Assembly (NCBI GenBank): GCA_027335985.1
Contig: DAHWGX010000005.1
Location: 1 to 64,000 of the forward strand
DNA from: Nitrospirota bacterium
GTDB lineage: Bacteria; Nitrospirota_A; Leptospirillia; Leptospirillales; Leptospirillaceae
Length of the DNA stretch: 64,000 nt
Direction of reading: 5' to 3'
Shown here: positions 51,340 through 60,143 of the stretch, piece after piece
How the letters are laid out: each line of letters begins with the position of its first letter
How positions within the stretch are numbered: the stretch's first letter is position 1
Made by a program: the position numbers and the translations under genes
Notes under the pieces: model-generated
What the model saw: the letters and a program-made list of their open reading frames with translations, nothing else
The model's database searches: none
Told to the model about the DNA's origin: nothing

Positions 51340-52701
51340 GTGAACAATTTCATCAGGCGACGGGGTTCAGGACCCCTGATTTTGATCGTCCTCGTTTCGC
51401 TTTCCATCCTGTCCGGATGTGCCCAATCCGGTGGCCCTCATCAATTCCGCTCCCAGCAGGGACTTCTCGCACCATTGGAAGACCCAGACGCTCTCGTTTC
51501 CGATCCTGCATCTCTCTCCCTCTATCTCGGGGACCTTTTTAATTCTAAGGGAGAGGCGGGGACAGTCCTTTTCGGCCACCGGCTTGCTGCGAAGCTCCGT
51601 GGTGTGGAAGGAGAACAGGTTGCAGCAGTCTGCCGATCCATTCCCTGCTATGCAGATGCAGCCCGCAAGCTTCATTATAAATTTATCCTTGCCGCCACAA
51701 TTCGCAAGGATGATACGAAGGGTCGCTCCGAGGGAGTTCTGACCCTCACCCGATGGTCTGTCGATCCGTTATTTCCGGAGATGACTGTTCCCGTTTCCTT
51801 TTCCATGAAAGGACCAGGTCCTTTCATGGAAAAACTTGTCGAACGGGGGGTCTCCCGGATGATGCGCCGGGTCGAGGCCATTTCCAGCCGAAAGAGTCTT
51901 GTGGGTCCCAAAGGAGCCGCGAAAGAAATACGGACGCTTGTGGACGAAGGAAAAATAGACCTCGCCCTCCGTCGCGGGGAGACCATTTTCAAAAACGGGT
52001 CGGGCTCTCCCCGTTCTTCTGCATTCTATTCGACATTGTACCGTCTCGAAATGAGCGCTGGCAAACCTGAAATGGCCAGCAGTGTGGGAATAGAGGCGAT
52101 CCGGATACGACGGGCCTCGTCTGAACTGTTGCTGGAAATGGCCAGAAATGCGAGAGATGCAGGAGATATGAACAAGGAAAGGAATCTCTTGTACGAAGGG
52201 CTCTCCCAATACCCGGAGGACCATTTTTTCTGGAGAGAACTCGTAGATGATTACATCGACAAGGATGAATTCTTGCAGGCCCTGAAAATCATAAATATTT
52301 TCAGCAAAAGGAATCATGCCTCTCTGCAGCACCCTTTTTTTCGCGGAGAGGTCTATGCTTGCCTAGCGGGTCTGGGCCGTGGTGACGAAGCCGACATCTG
52401 GTACCGACGCTTTATCTGGAAACACAAAATCGGAGAAGCCATACCAAAGCCTTACCTGGCCCATGCCATGGTCATGCGAGAATTGCAAAAGGGTAAATGG
52501 AAAAAGGCAGAAAAGAAGGCCCGGGATTTTATTGCAATGGGGGTCCGTTCCAGGAAGCTGTATACGGACTGGATAACGGCGATGGGCGCCGACAACAATC
52601 CCATCGGGGAAGCCCATGCGGCCAGACTCGCCATTTCGGCGGGGTTCAGCTCCCGCTGGATCCGCGATCAGCTTGCCTATCTCGAGCAAAAGGGGTACTG
52701 A
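51340..52701 (+). CDS. Lipoprotein with C-terminal TPR-like repeats
   Basis: The product is 453 aa from GTG 51340. The lipoprotein signal is basic (MNNFIRRRGSG), hydrophobic (PLILIVLVSLSIL) and has lipobox LSGC with C27. An alpha/beta domain (about 40-185) with a Cys pair (AVCRSIPCYADA) is followed by helical repeats resembling TPRs (about 195-430, for example KIDLALRRGETIFKNG and FLQALKIINIFSKR). It is probably an envelope scaffold. Residues FSMKGPGPFMEK are encoded by a perfect 35-base palindrome. Confidence 0.75.
   Translation: MNNFIRRRGSGPLILIVLVSLSILSGCAQSGGPHQFRSQQGLLAPLEDPDALVSDPASLSLYLGDLFNSKGEAGTVLFGHRLAAKLRGVEGEQVAAVCRSIPCYADAARKLHYKFILAATIRKDDTKGRSEGVLTLTRWSVDPLFPEMTVPVSFSMKGPGPFMEKLVERGVSRMMRRVEAISSRKSLVGPKGAAKEIRTLVDEGKIDLALRRGETIFKNGSGSPRSSAFYSTLYRLEMSAGKPEMASSVGIEAIRIRRASSELLLEMARNARDAGDMNKERNLLYEGLSQYPEDHFFWRELVDDYIDKDEFLQALKIINIFSKRNHASLQHPFFRGEVYACLAGLGRGDEADIWYRRFIWKHKIGEAIPKPYLAHAMVMRELQKGKWKKAEKKARDFIAMGVRSRKLYTDWITAMGADNNPIGEAHAARLAISAGFSSRWIRDQLAYLEQKGY
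51799..51833. repeat. Perfect palindrome with 17-base arms inside a coding region
   Basis: The arm TTTTCCATGAAAGGACC (51799-51815) is exactly complementary to 51817-51833, with a single A at 51816 between. It lies in frame inside the TPR lipoprotein gene. Confidence 0.9.
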
Positions 52702-52707
52702 TATCCA

Positions 52708-53262
52708 TTGACGATTCCGAATATCCTTTCTGTTTTGCGGATACTCCTGGCTCCCGTCTTTTTTGGACTAGTCGCCTACAAAAATATGACGTGGGCCTTC
52801 TGGGTTTTTTTTGTGGGTGGATTGACGGACAGTCTGGACGGACTTCTGGCCCGTCTGCTGAATCAAAGATCCACACTAGGAAAAACTCTGGACCCTGTGG
52901 CAGACAAGGTCTTTCTCTCCTCCGCGGCACTCTCCCTCGGATGGTACGGCATCATACCGCGCTGGGTCGTCATTGTTTTTGTGACCAGGGATGTTCTTCT
53001 GGTATCTGGCGTTGTTCTTTTGAAACTCGTCGACAGTCCGATTCCCGTGGAGCCCCATGCCCTTGGAAAGACAACGACGGGATTCCAGATTTTTTACCTC
53101 GGGTTTGTTGTCATGAACATTTCAGGTGTTCACTTCAGTGCATTCATTCCTGCCTTGCAGGTGGGATCTGTGGCCTTTTCATTCCTGTCTGGGGGATATT
53201 ACATTTTTCGCGGACTCTCCTGGGTCCAGAAGGAAAAAAATGGAAGCAATCGAAGTACATGA
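52708..53262 (+). CDS. pgsA: CDP-alcohol phosphatidyltransferase (PgsA-like)
   Basis: The product is 184 aa from TTG 52708. The family motif DG(x)2AR(x)8G(x)3D(x)3D is visible as DGLLARLLNQRSTLGKTLDPVADK. About five membrane helices. The start TIPNILSVLRILLAPVFF is typical of phosphatidylglycerolphosphate synthase. The exact acceptor alcohol (glycerol-3-phosphate or other) is inferred. It overlaps the next gene by 23 bases. Confidence 0.85.
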   Translation: MTIPNILSVLRILLAPVFFGLVAYKNMTWAFWVFFVGGLTDSLDGLLARLLNQRSTLGKTLDPVADKVFLSSAALSLGWYGIIPRWVVIVFVTRDVLLVSGVVLLKLVDSPIPVEPHALGKTTTGFQIFYLGFVVMNISGVHFSAFIPALQVGSVAFSFLSGGYYIFRGLSWVQKEKNGSNRST

Positions 53263-54622
53263 TCCTTCGGCCGGAGAAAAAAACGCTCCCGGTCTACTGG
53301 TCAAGGAAGTCATTCCGGACAGTCCTGCTTCGGATGCAGGGATTGTTCCGGGAGACCGGTTGATAGCCATCAATGGGTTTGTTCTCCGGGATCTGATCGA
53401 CCTTGAATTTTGCCAGTCCGACTCCGAGACTCTCGTCAAGTATAAAAACGGAGACGAAATCCTTTTCGTCGATATCGAAAAGGATCCCGACATCTCTCTC
53501 GGAATCGTCGTCGATCCCCCTCCGATCCGCCGTTGCCCCAACGATTGCGAATTCTGTTTTGTAGACCAGATGCCGGATGGAGGACGCAAATCTCTGTACA
53601 TTCGTGACGAGGATTATCGATACAGCTTCCTGTATGGAAACTTCATCACCCTTACGAATCTGACTGAAAAGGATTATCAGAGAATACTGGAGCAAAAGCT
53701 CTCCCCTCTGTACATCTCCGTTCATGCTACCGCGCTTGATGTTCGGCGGAAAATCCTCAAGAACGAAAAGGCTCCGGATATCCTTCCGCTTCTGAAGAGG
53801 CTTGCGGAGGGAGGCATCACCCTTCATACGCAAATTGTCCTGACTCCGGGAGTCAATGACATGGAGATTCTGGAGAGGACCTGGCGCGATCTGCTTGAAC
53901 TTTATCCGGGGGTCGGATCCCTGGCCGTCGTTCCGGTCGGCCTGACCGCGCACCGGAAGGGTTTGCCGGATCTCCCGCTGATAGGGAAGGAATATGCCGC
54001 AAAGATGTTGAGAAACCTCGCCGCCATGCAAAAGGTTTCACTTGAGAAAACGGGGGATCCTTTTGTCTTTCCGGCGGATGAGTGGTTCGTTCTTTCTGAA
54101 AAATCTTTTCCGTCGCTGACACGCTACGGATCACTCCCCCAGCTTGGAAACGGGGTTGGCCTAGTGCCCCTCTTTCAGCGCCAGTGGAAAAAAGGAATGC
54201 GGTCCGTAAGGAGATCTCTTCCCGCAAAGCTTGTCCTCGCGACGGGGTTGGCCTTCTCCCCCTATCTTCAGGAATTGACAGATCTGTGGAGGCAGTCACA
54301 TTTGGCGGAAAAGGATGATTTCATGGTTCTCCCGGTTTGCAACCGATATCTTGGTCTAACAGTGACGGTCGCTGGCCTCCTTTCATCTCGTGACATCATT
54401 GCCGCAGTCAAGGAAGCACGCTTGCCGGAGGGGGCCCTTCTTTGTATTCCGGACATCTGTCTCCGGGACGGCACGGAGATCCTGATCGATGACGGATCCC
54501 TGACGGAGATCGCCGCCGGCACCGGGGTTAAAACGGTTGCGGTTCCCTCTTCTGCCCGGGAATTCTGGCTCTGGATGAATGATGTGTCTGATGCGGCCCC
54601 GCTCAGGGAGGTTTCGGCCTGA
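53240..54622 (+). CDS. DUF512 radical SAM-like protein with PDZ domain
   Basis: The product is 460 aa from ATG 53240, six bases after AAGGA. An N-terminal PDZ-like domain (KEVIPDSPASDAGIVPGDRLIAING) is followed by a Cys cluster RRCPNDCEFCFVDQMP (CxxxCxxC, about residues 95-103), and DEDYRYSFLYGNFITLTN. These are hallmarks of the DUF512/NifB-like family found beside der or ribosome-related genes. Molecular function is unknown. It sits between pgsA and ispE. Confidence 0.88.
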   Translation: MEAIEVHDPSAGEKNAPGLLVKEVIPDSPASDAGIVPGDRLIAINGFVLRDLIDLEFCQSDSETLVKYKNGDEILFVDIEKDPDISLGIVVDPPPIRRCPNDCEFCFVDQMPDGGRKSLYIRDEDYRYSFLYGNFITLTNLTEKDYQRILEQKLSPLYISVHATALDVRRKILKNEKAPDILPLLKRLAEGGITLHTQIVLTPGVNDMEILERTWRDLLELYPGVGSLAVVPVGLTAHRKGLPDLPLIGKEYAAKMLRNLAAMQKVSLEKTGDPFVFPADEWFVLSEKSFPSLTRYGSLPQLGNGVGLVPLFQRQWKKGMRSVRRSLPAKLVLATGLAFSPYLQELTDLWRQSHLAEKDDFMVLPVCNRYLGLTVTVAGLLSSRDIIAAVKEARLPEGALLCIPDICLRDGTEILIDDGSLTEIAAGTGVKTVAVPSSAREFWLWMNDVSDAAPLREVSA

Positions 54623-55530
54623 TGGCGACAAACACCCTCTATCTGAGAACTCCTGCGAAGATCAATCTCTCTCTCGTGGTGCTGGGCAGGCGTGAAGACG
54701 GGTATCACGAACTCCTGACAGAGATGGTCATGATCGATCTGTTTGATGAGCTCCTTCTCGAAAAAGTCTCTGATCCAGGAATTCATATTCGGCTTTCCGG
54801 ACGTCCGGTCGATGGCGATCCAGAGAAAAATCTCGTCGTCCGGGCCTTGACTCTTCTGGTAGAGAGCGCGAAGAAAAAAAGGATGCATCTTTCCGGAGGA
54901 TTTGCTGCGGATCTCACCAAAAACATTCCTGTCGGCGCGGGTCTGGGGGGAGGCTCTTCAAATGCGGCGATCGCCCTGTGGGGCGGGAACCGGCTGATGG
55001 GACACCCGCTCTCTCTAGACGAGATGAGGGAAATTGGGCGTGGTCTGGGGGCGGACGTTCCTTTTTTCCTGGGAGGACCACGGGCGATGGGGGTGGGACG
55101 GGGAGATATCCTGGTACCCCTTCCGCCGCCACAGCCATTTGCCGTTCTCCTCTGGAACCCTGAAATTCCTTTGCCGACACCTTCTGTCTACCGCGCTCTC
55201 GACCCGGCCGATCTGGAGTACAAGGAGACAGTCGAATTGACAGAAAAAGAGCGTTCTAATAGAATTGGTAGTCTTTTGAAATCCGGTGATTTGGTTAACA
55301 CTCTGGAGAAGGCGGCCATCGGCCTTTGTCCTCAAATTGCTGATGGAATAGATTTTCTGGAGAAATTCCGCCCCGGAAATGTTCGGATGACCGGATCCGG
55401 GCCGACTGTTTTTGCCCGGTTCGATTCACGAGAGAAGGCGCTCGGAGTCGCCCGGGAAATGGGCGGGACACTCGGAGGATGGACCGGCGTTTTCGAAGGA
55501 CTTCTGTCTCCTCCCGTACCCGGAGTCTGA
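54622..55530 (+). CDS. ispE: 4-diphosphocytidyl-2-C-methyl-D-erythritol kinase
   Basis: The product is 302 aa. ATG 54622 overlaps the DUF512 stop (TGATG). A GHMP kinase: N-terminal PAKINLSLVVLGRREDGYHEL with the Lys and Asp of the family, ATP loop PVGAGLGGGSSNAAIAL, and C-terminal RMTGSGPTVFARF. It is the fourth step of the MEP isoprenoid pathway, feeding undecaprenyl and hopanoid synthesis. tRNA-Gln follows 51 bases later. Confidence 0.94.
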   Translation: MATNTLYLRTPAKINLSLVVLGRREDGYHELLTEMVMIDLFDELLLEKVSDPGIHIRLSGRPVDGDPEKNLVVRALTLLVESAKKKRMHLSGGFAADLTKNIPVGAGLGGGSSNAAIALWGGNRLMGHPLSLDEMREIGRGLGADVPFFLGGPRAMGVGRGDILVPLPPPQPFAVLLWNPEIPLPTPSVYRALDPADLEYKETVELTEKERSNRIGSLLKSGDLVNTLEKAAIGLCPQIADGIDFLEKFRPGNVRMTGSGPTVFARFDSREKALGVAREMGGTLGGWTGVFEGLLSPPVPGV

Positions 55531-55581
55531 GTCTCCAGGAATGCTTGAGTTCATTTATTTCGTCATTTTTTTCGGACTCCT

Positions 55582-55656
55582 TGGGGCGTCGACAAGCGGC
55601 AAGTCACGAGATTTTGGATCTCGCATTCCCAGGTTCGAATCCTGGCGCCCCAGCCA
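55582..55656 (+). tRNA. tRNA-Gln (TTG anticodon)
   Basis: The acceptor arms TGGGGCG and CGCCCCA are fully paired, followed by G and an encoded CCA. The anticodon arm is CGAGA-TTTTGGA-TCTCG, giving anticodon TTG. The T arm is CCAGG-TTCGAAT-CCTGG. The total is 75 bases. Confidence 0.95.
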
Positions 55657-55753
55657 GTTCGCGTGATAAGGGCCGGCATGTTTGCCGGTGCGGAGGAGGT
55701 GTGACCTCCTTGCGAAAACTGAATGCTTCTTACTCAGGAGGATTGATACGGTC

Positions 55754-56692
55754 GTGAGGGAGATAAAGATATTTTCTGGGAACGCCAACATCTCGCTGGC
55801 CCAGGAAATTGTGTCTTACCTTAAGGTTTCTCTCGGGGCAGCTACCATCGGGGCGTTTTCCGACGGAGAAGTCCGTGTCAGGATCGAAGAGAATGTCCGG
55901 GGAAACGATGTTTTTCTGATCCAGTCGCTTTCGCATCCCGTCAATACGCATCTGATGGAGCTTCTCGTCATGATCGACGCGGTGAAAAGGGCCTCGGCTC
56001 AGCGGATTACCGCGGTTATTCCCTATTATGCCTATGCTCGCCAGGACAGGAAGGACCAACCGAGAGTTCCGATAACGGCCAAGCTTGTCGCCGATCTGAT
56101 CACGACGGCGGGGGCCTCGCGAATCCTGACCTTGGACCTTCATACAGGTCAACTCCAGGGTTTTTTCAACATACCGGTGGACCATCTCCATGGAACCCCT
56201 GTCCTGATCGAGCCGCTTAAAAAAATATCCGGGCAAAATCTCGTCCTCCTGTCCCCGGATGCGGGAGGGGTCGAGAGAACGCGGGTCTTCGCCAAAAGGC
56301 TTCAGGCTCCCCTTGCCATTATCGACAAGAGGCGGGAAGGGCCGAATCAGTCCCAAGTCATGAACATCATCGGGGACGTTTCAGGAAAGACTGCGGTTAT
56401 CCTCGATGACATGATCGATACGGCGGGTACGATTACGCAGGGGGCTCAGGCAGCGATGAATGCCGGGGCCAAAAGGGTTGTGGCTGTCGCGACCCATCCG
56501 GTCTTGTCAGGGATGGCCCTCGAGCGATTGAACAAGTCGGTGATCGATGAGGTGATTGTGACAAACTCCATTCCCATGGGTGGGAAGGACGAGGTATGCC
56601 GTAAGCTTCGCGTCTATTCGATCGCGCCTCTGCTAGGAGAGGCGATCCGAAGGATTCACGAAGACGATTCGGTCAGCTCATTGTTTATCTGA
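55754..56692 (+). CDS. prs: Ribose-phosphate pyrophosphokinase
   Basis: The product is 312 aa from GTG 55754, 12 bases after AGGAGG and matching the usual Prs length. The frame is open further upstream but the family starts at REIKIFSGNANISLA. Motifs: FSDGEVRVRIEENVRG, YYAYARQDRK (flexible loop), DLHTGQLQGFF, and the PRPP loop VILDDMIDTAGTI. It makes PRPP for nucleotides, His and Trp. A hairpin AGGAGGT/ACCTCCT lies upstream between tRNA-Gln and prs. Confidence 0.95.
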   Translation: MREIKIFSGNANISLAQEIVSYLKVSLGAATIGAFSDGEVRVRIEENVRGNDVFLIQSLSHPVNTHLMELLVMIDAVKRASAQRITAVIPYYAYARQDRKDQPRVPITAKLVADLITTAGASRILTLDLHTGQLQGFFNIPVDHLHGTPVLIEPLKKISGQNLVLLSPDAGGVERTRVFAKRLQAPLAIIDKRREGPNQSQVMNIIGDVSGKTAVILDDMIDTAGTITQGAQAAMNAGAKRVVAVATHPVLSGMALERLNKSVIDEVIVTNSIPMGGKDEVCRKLRVYSIAPLLGEAIRRIHEDDSVSSLFI

Positions 56693-56744
56693 GATGTGGT
56701 GGGGTTTCTGGTAAAAACTCCCGACAGTATAAAAGGAGGTCGGT

Positions 56745-57320
56745 GTGGATCACAGCAGGTTGAAAGTGTCTCTCAGGGAGAAGAACGGAAAGGGTGTGGC
56801 GAGGTCGCTTCGACGGACCGGACATATCCCGGCGGTTGTTTACGGGGGAGGAAAATCCCGGGCTCTTTCGGCTTCCTTGAAGGATGTGGAGAGGGCCCTG
56901 CATACGCATGCAGGAAAAAATGCCTTGTTTGATCTTGAAATCCATGGGGGCCCGGAAGTTCGTACGGCATTGACGCTCGTCCGGGATATTCAGAGGGATC
57001 CGATTACCGGAACGATTCTCCACCTGGACTTTTTTGAGGTTTCAGAAAAGGCGAGAATCCGGAACAAGGTTCCTCTTGAAGTCATCGGCGAAGCGCCGGC
57101 TGGTGTCAAAAAAGGCGGGACTCTGGATTTCGTGATGCGGGAACTCCATGTCGAATGTCTCTCTTTTCAGATGCCGGACCATATCAAAGTGGACGTTTCG
57201 GGGCTCGATATCAATCAGACCCTTCATGTGAGGGACATCACACTTCCTCCTGGAGTAAAGGTCCTTGATGACGAAAATTCCGTGGCCGTGCATGTTATTC
57301 CGCCGAAGGCTGAGGCTTAA
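56745..57320 (+). CDS. rplY: 50S ribosomal protein bL25, CTC/TL5 form
   Basis: The product is 191 aa from GTG 56745, with AGGAGG upstream. The N-terminal 5S rRNA-binding domain (KVSLREKNGKGVARSLRRTGHIPAVVYGGG) is followed by the longer C-terminal beta domain of the CTC form (IRNKVPLEVIGEAPAGVKKGG). The order prs-rplY-pth-ychF is a widespread conserved cluster. Confidence 0.95.
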   Translation: MDHSRLKVSLREKNGKGVARSLRRTGHIPAVVYGGGKSRALSASLKDVERALHTHAGKNALFDLEIHGGPEVRTALTLVRDIQRDPITGTILHLDFFEVSEKARIRNKVPLEVIGEAPAGVKKGGTLDFVMRELHVECLSFQMPDHIKVDVSGLDINQTLHVRDITLPPGVKVLDDENSVAVHVIPPKAEA

Positions 57321-57370
57321 GCCAGTTGGTTTTTTCCACTCTGGCTTGACGGGGTAGTGGAGGTGGTTTC

Positions 57371-57916
57371 TTGCCTTTGGTGATCATAGGGCTTGGAAAC
57401 CCTGGACCGGAGTATGCGGGAACTCGTCACAATGTCGGAAAGCGGCTGCTTGATTTTTTGTCTGAAAAATATGTCATCCCTCTGGACAAGAAACAGTCCG
57501 ATTTTCAATTCGGAGAGGGATTGTGGCGAGAACGTCGCCTGCTGCTCGTCTTTCCGATGACCTTCATGAACTTGAGCGGGAAAGTGGTTCCATGGCTTCG
57601 GATGAAGGGGGCCGGAGATCCATCCCGATGGTTGTTGCTTCACGATGATCTTGACACCCCTTTCGGAATGGTCCGGTTTCGTGAAAAGGGGGGAGCCGGG
57701 GGCCAGCGTGGCGTCGAATCGCTTCTGCTCTCCGCCGCGTCGAAAGAGATCTCCCGGATCAAGGTCGGCATTGGAAGACCCCCATATGTGGGGGCGGATA
57801 TCAGCGGGTATGTCCTATCCCCTTTTTCAAAAGAGGAAAAGGAGCGTCTCCCGTTTATGTTTGAGAATGCCTTGGAATTGACTGAAAAATGGCTGATGTC
57901 GAAAGACGGGAATTGA
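57371..57916 (+). CDS. pth: Peptidyl-tRNA hydrolase
   Basis: The product is 181 aa from TTG 57371. Active-site segments are visible: GLGNPGPEYAGTRHNVGKR (Asn and catalytic His), FPMTFMNLSGK, HDDLDTPFG and GGAGGQRGVESLL. The last has Gln-Arg where most family members read GHNGL. It releases peptides from peptidyl-tRNA. Confidence 0.94.
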   Translation: MPLVIIGLGNPGPEYAGTRHNVGKRLLDFLSEKYVIPLDKKQSDFQFGEGLWRERRLLLVFPMTFMNLSGKVVPWLRMKGAGDPSRWLLLHDDLDTPFGMVRFREKGGAGGQRGVESLLLSAASKEISRIKVGIGRPPYVGADISGYVLSPFSKEEKERLPFMFENALELTEKWLMSKDGN

Positions 57917-57929
57917 TGAAGGGGTTTCT

Positions 57930-59024
57930 GTGGGGCTTTCCTGCGGCATAGTAGGGCTACCGAATGTCGGAAAGTCGACACTTTTCAACGCGTTGACTGC
58001 TGCTTCCGTCCCGGTCGCCAATTATCCTTTTTGTACGATAGACCCCCATTCGGGGATCGTGCCTGTACCTGACAAGAGGCTTGATCGTCTGGCGGAACTT
58101 TACAGCCCGAAAAAAGTGACGCCGGCCACAGTAGAATTCGTCGATATCGCCGGACTTGTCAAGGGGGCGAGCCAGGGAGAGGGCTTGGGCAACCAGTTTC
58201 TGGGGCATATTCGGTCCGTCGATCTCGTTGTGCATGTTCTTCGTGGTTTTCAGGATGGAGAGATCACTCATGTCCATGGTGAGATCGACCCGGTCTCGGA
58301 CCTCGAAGTGATCGAAACGGAGCTTCTCCTTGCCGACTTGTCTTCGATGACGCTCCGATTGCCCAAGCTGGAAAAGCAGTGGAAGTCGGAAGGAAAGGAT
58401 TCCGAGGCTCAGAGGGCTCTTTTTACGACGATCCTGAATGGCCTTGAGGAAGGGCATCCTGCGAGGGAGATGCCTTCGGAGCCGCTAATGGAAACCTTTC
58501 GACGGAATCTGGGACTTTTGACAGACAAGCCTGCCCTGTATGTTGCAAACGTTTCCGAAGAGGAATTCCAGCAGCCTTCGGAAAGGGTCAAAGTCCTTGA
58601 AAAGGCGATTTCCGCGAGGGGTGCCTCCCTGATCCCCATATGTGCAAAATGGGAGGCCGAAATTGCGGAACTGCCCGCCCAGGAACGCGCAGCCTTTCTG
58701 GAAGGACTCGGTCTGGAAAGATCAGGTCTGGACCGATTGGCCTTCGAGGGATACCGCTCTTTGGGACTGGTGACCTTCCTTACCGCCGGAGAGATGGAGG
58801 TTCGGGCCTGGCCAGTTCTGAAAGGAACCACCGCTCCCAGAGCCGCATCGGAAATCCATTCGGATATCGAGCGCGGGTTTATTCGGGCCGAGGTCATGAG
58901 GTATGAGGACCTTGATCGGCTCGGTTCTGAAAAAATCGTCAAAGAGAAGGGGCTTCTTCGCCTTGAAGGCAAGGAGTACATCATTCAGGACGGAGATGTG
59001 GTTTATTTCCGTTTTCATGTCTAG
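57930..59024 (+). CDS. ychF: Redox-responsive Obg-like ATPase YchF
   Basis: The product is 364 aa from GTG 57930, 13 bases after pth. P-loop GLPNVGKSTLFNAL, G2/G3 PFCTIDPHSG and VDIAGLVKGAS. The C-terminal TGS-like region GKEYIIQDGDVVYFRFHV is typical. The G4-like motif reads NVSEEE rather than NKxD, which in YchF proteins goes with ATP preference. It is associated with ribosomes and stress response. Confidence 0.95.
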   Translation: MGLSCGIVGLPNVGKSTLFNALTAASVPVANYPFCTIDPHSGIVPVPDKRLDRLAELYSPKKVTPATVEFVDIAGLVKGASQGEGLGNQFLGHIRSVDLVVHVLRGFQDGEITHVHGEIDPVSDLEVIETELLLADLSSMTLRLPKLEKQWKSEGKDSEAQRALFTTILNGLEEGHPAREMPSEPLMETFRRNLGLLTDKPALYVANVSEEEFQQPSERVKVLEKAISARGASLIPICAKWEAEIAELPAQERAAFLEGLGLERSGLDRLAFEGYRSLGLVTFLTAGEMEVRAWPVLKGTTAPRAASEIHSDIERGFIRAEVMRYEDLDRLGSEKIVKEKGLLRLEGKEYIIQDGDVVYFRFHV

Positions 59025-59046
59025 ATCAATCGAGAGGTGAATTCCG

Positions 59047-59430
59047 ATGAATTTTTATGAATGCGTCCTGTTGTTGAAGCCAACCCTTTCCGACGAGGAG
59101 TCCGCCTCGGTGGTCGGAAAGTTTGAAAAAATTGTCGGGGACAGAAACGGAACTGTTCATGCTACTCAGCGGCTCGGCAAGAAGAAGCTGGCTTATGAGT
59201 TGAAGAAGGAACGAAAAGCCGAATATGTTATTCTTTATATTGAGCTTCCCAACGCATCGGACGAGCTCGAACTTGAGCGCAACGCCCGTCTCGACGAAAG
59301 GGTTCTCAAGTCGATGATCCTCAAAAGAAAAAAACTCCTTGTTCCCCCCACCGAAGGACATGCCGAACATGCTGCCGGGGCGGAATCCCTATCCGAAGGT
59401 GCTGTGCAGGTTGAAGGAGCGGCAATTTGA
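59047..59430 (+). CDS. rpsF: 30S ribosomal protein bS6
   Basis: The product is 127 aa. The S6 ferredoxin-like fold starts MNFYECVLLLKPTLSDEE, with GKKKLAYELKKERKAEYVIL in the middle. The last ~25 residues are an Ala/Glu/Gly-rich tail. Operon rpsF-ssb-rpsR is standard. The stop overlaps the ssb start (TTGA). Confidence 0.95.
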   Translation: MNFYECVLLLKPTLSDEESASVVGKFEKIVGDRNGTVHATQRLGKKKLAYELKKERKAEYVILYIELPNASDELELERNARLDERVLKSMILKRKKLLVPPTEGHAEHAAGAESLSEGAVQVEGAAI

Positions 59431-59855
59431 GCAGTTACAACAAGGTCATTCTCATGGGAAATCTGACCAGGGATCCTGAAATGCGCGTCACCGGGGGAGG
59501 AATGTCCGTCGGCACCTTCACCCTCGCGATCAACAATCGCGTGAGGGGAAACGATGAAAAAGAAGATGTCAGCTTTATCGATTGTGTCGCCTTTGGGAAG
59601 CAGGCCGATTTTGCCAAGGAATACCTTGGCAAGGGAATGCCGATCCTTGTCGAAGGACGTCTTCAGCAAAACCGTTGGGAACAGGAAGGTCAGAAGCGTT
59701 CAAAGATCGAGGTCATCATCCAGACACTGACCTTTGTGGGACCGCCCAAGCGTTCTTCCGGCTCAGGACCCGATATGACCCACCGTCAGGATTCTTATCC
59801 GGATCCTGGCGCGGATCTGCTCATGGGGCAGGGAGAATCAGACATCCCCTTTTAA
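59427..59855 (+). CDS. ssb: Single-stranded DNA-binding protein
   Basis: The product is 142 aa from TTG 59427. The OB fold reads YNKVILMGNLTRDPEMRVT, TLAINNRV, FIDCVAFGKQADF. A flexible Gly/Pro/Ser linker leads to the acidic tip GESDIPF, which recruits replication and repair partners. It lies between rpsF and rpsR. Confidence 0.95.
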   Translation: MSSYNKVILMGNLTRDPEMRVTGGGMSVGTFTLAINNRVRGNDEKEDVSFIDCVAFGKQADFAKEYLGKGMPILVEGRLQQNRWEQEGQKRSKIEVIIQTLTFVGPPKRSSGSGPDMTHRQDSYPDPGADLLMGQGESDIPF

Positions 59856-59912
59856 TGTGATTATCGGGAAGAATTTCAACGGCAATAAGATCAAATGAAA
59901 GGACATAAGCGC

Positions 59913-60143
59913 ATGGCAGGTCAGGCTCGCTCGTTCCAGAGAAAGAAAGTATGCCGGTTTTGCACAGAGAACCTCCTCATCGATTTCAAGGATCAGGTCA
60001 CACTCCACTCCTACCTGACCGAGCGGGGAAAAATCCTTCCCCGAAGACTGACAGGCACCTGCTCCCATCATCAGAGGGCGGTTTCGAAAGCGATCAAACA
60101 GGCCAGAAATGTTGCATTTCTTGCCTTTGCCGAGGAAAGCTGA
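59913..60143 (+). CDS. rpsR: 30S ribosomal protein bS18
   Basis: The product is 76 aa from ATG 59913, about ten bases after GAAAGGA. ATG 59895 has no ribosome site. N-terminal basic QARSFQRKKVCRFCTEN (CxxC, possible zinc), then the S18 core LHSYLTERGKILPRRLTGTCSHHQRAVSKAIKQAR. Confidence 0.95.
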   Translation: MAGQARSFQRKKVCRFCTENLLIDFKDQVTLHSYLTERGKILPRRLTGTCSHHQRAVSKAIKQARNVAFLAFAEES

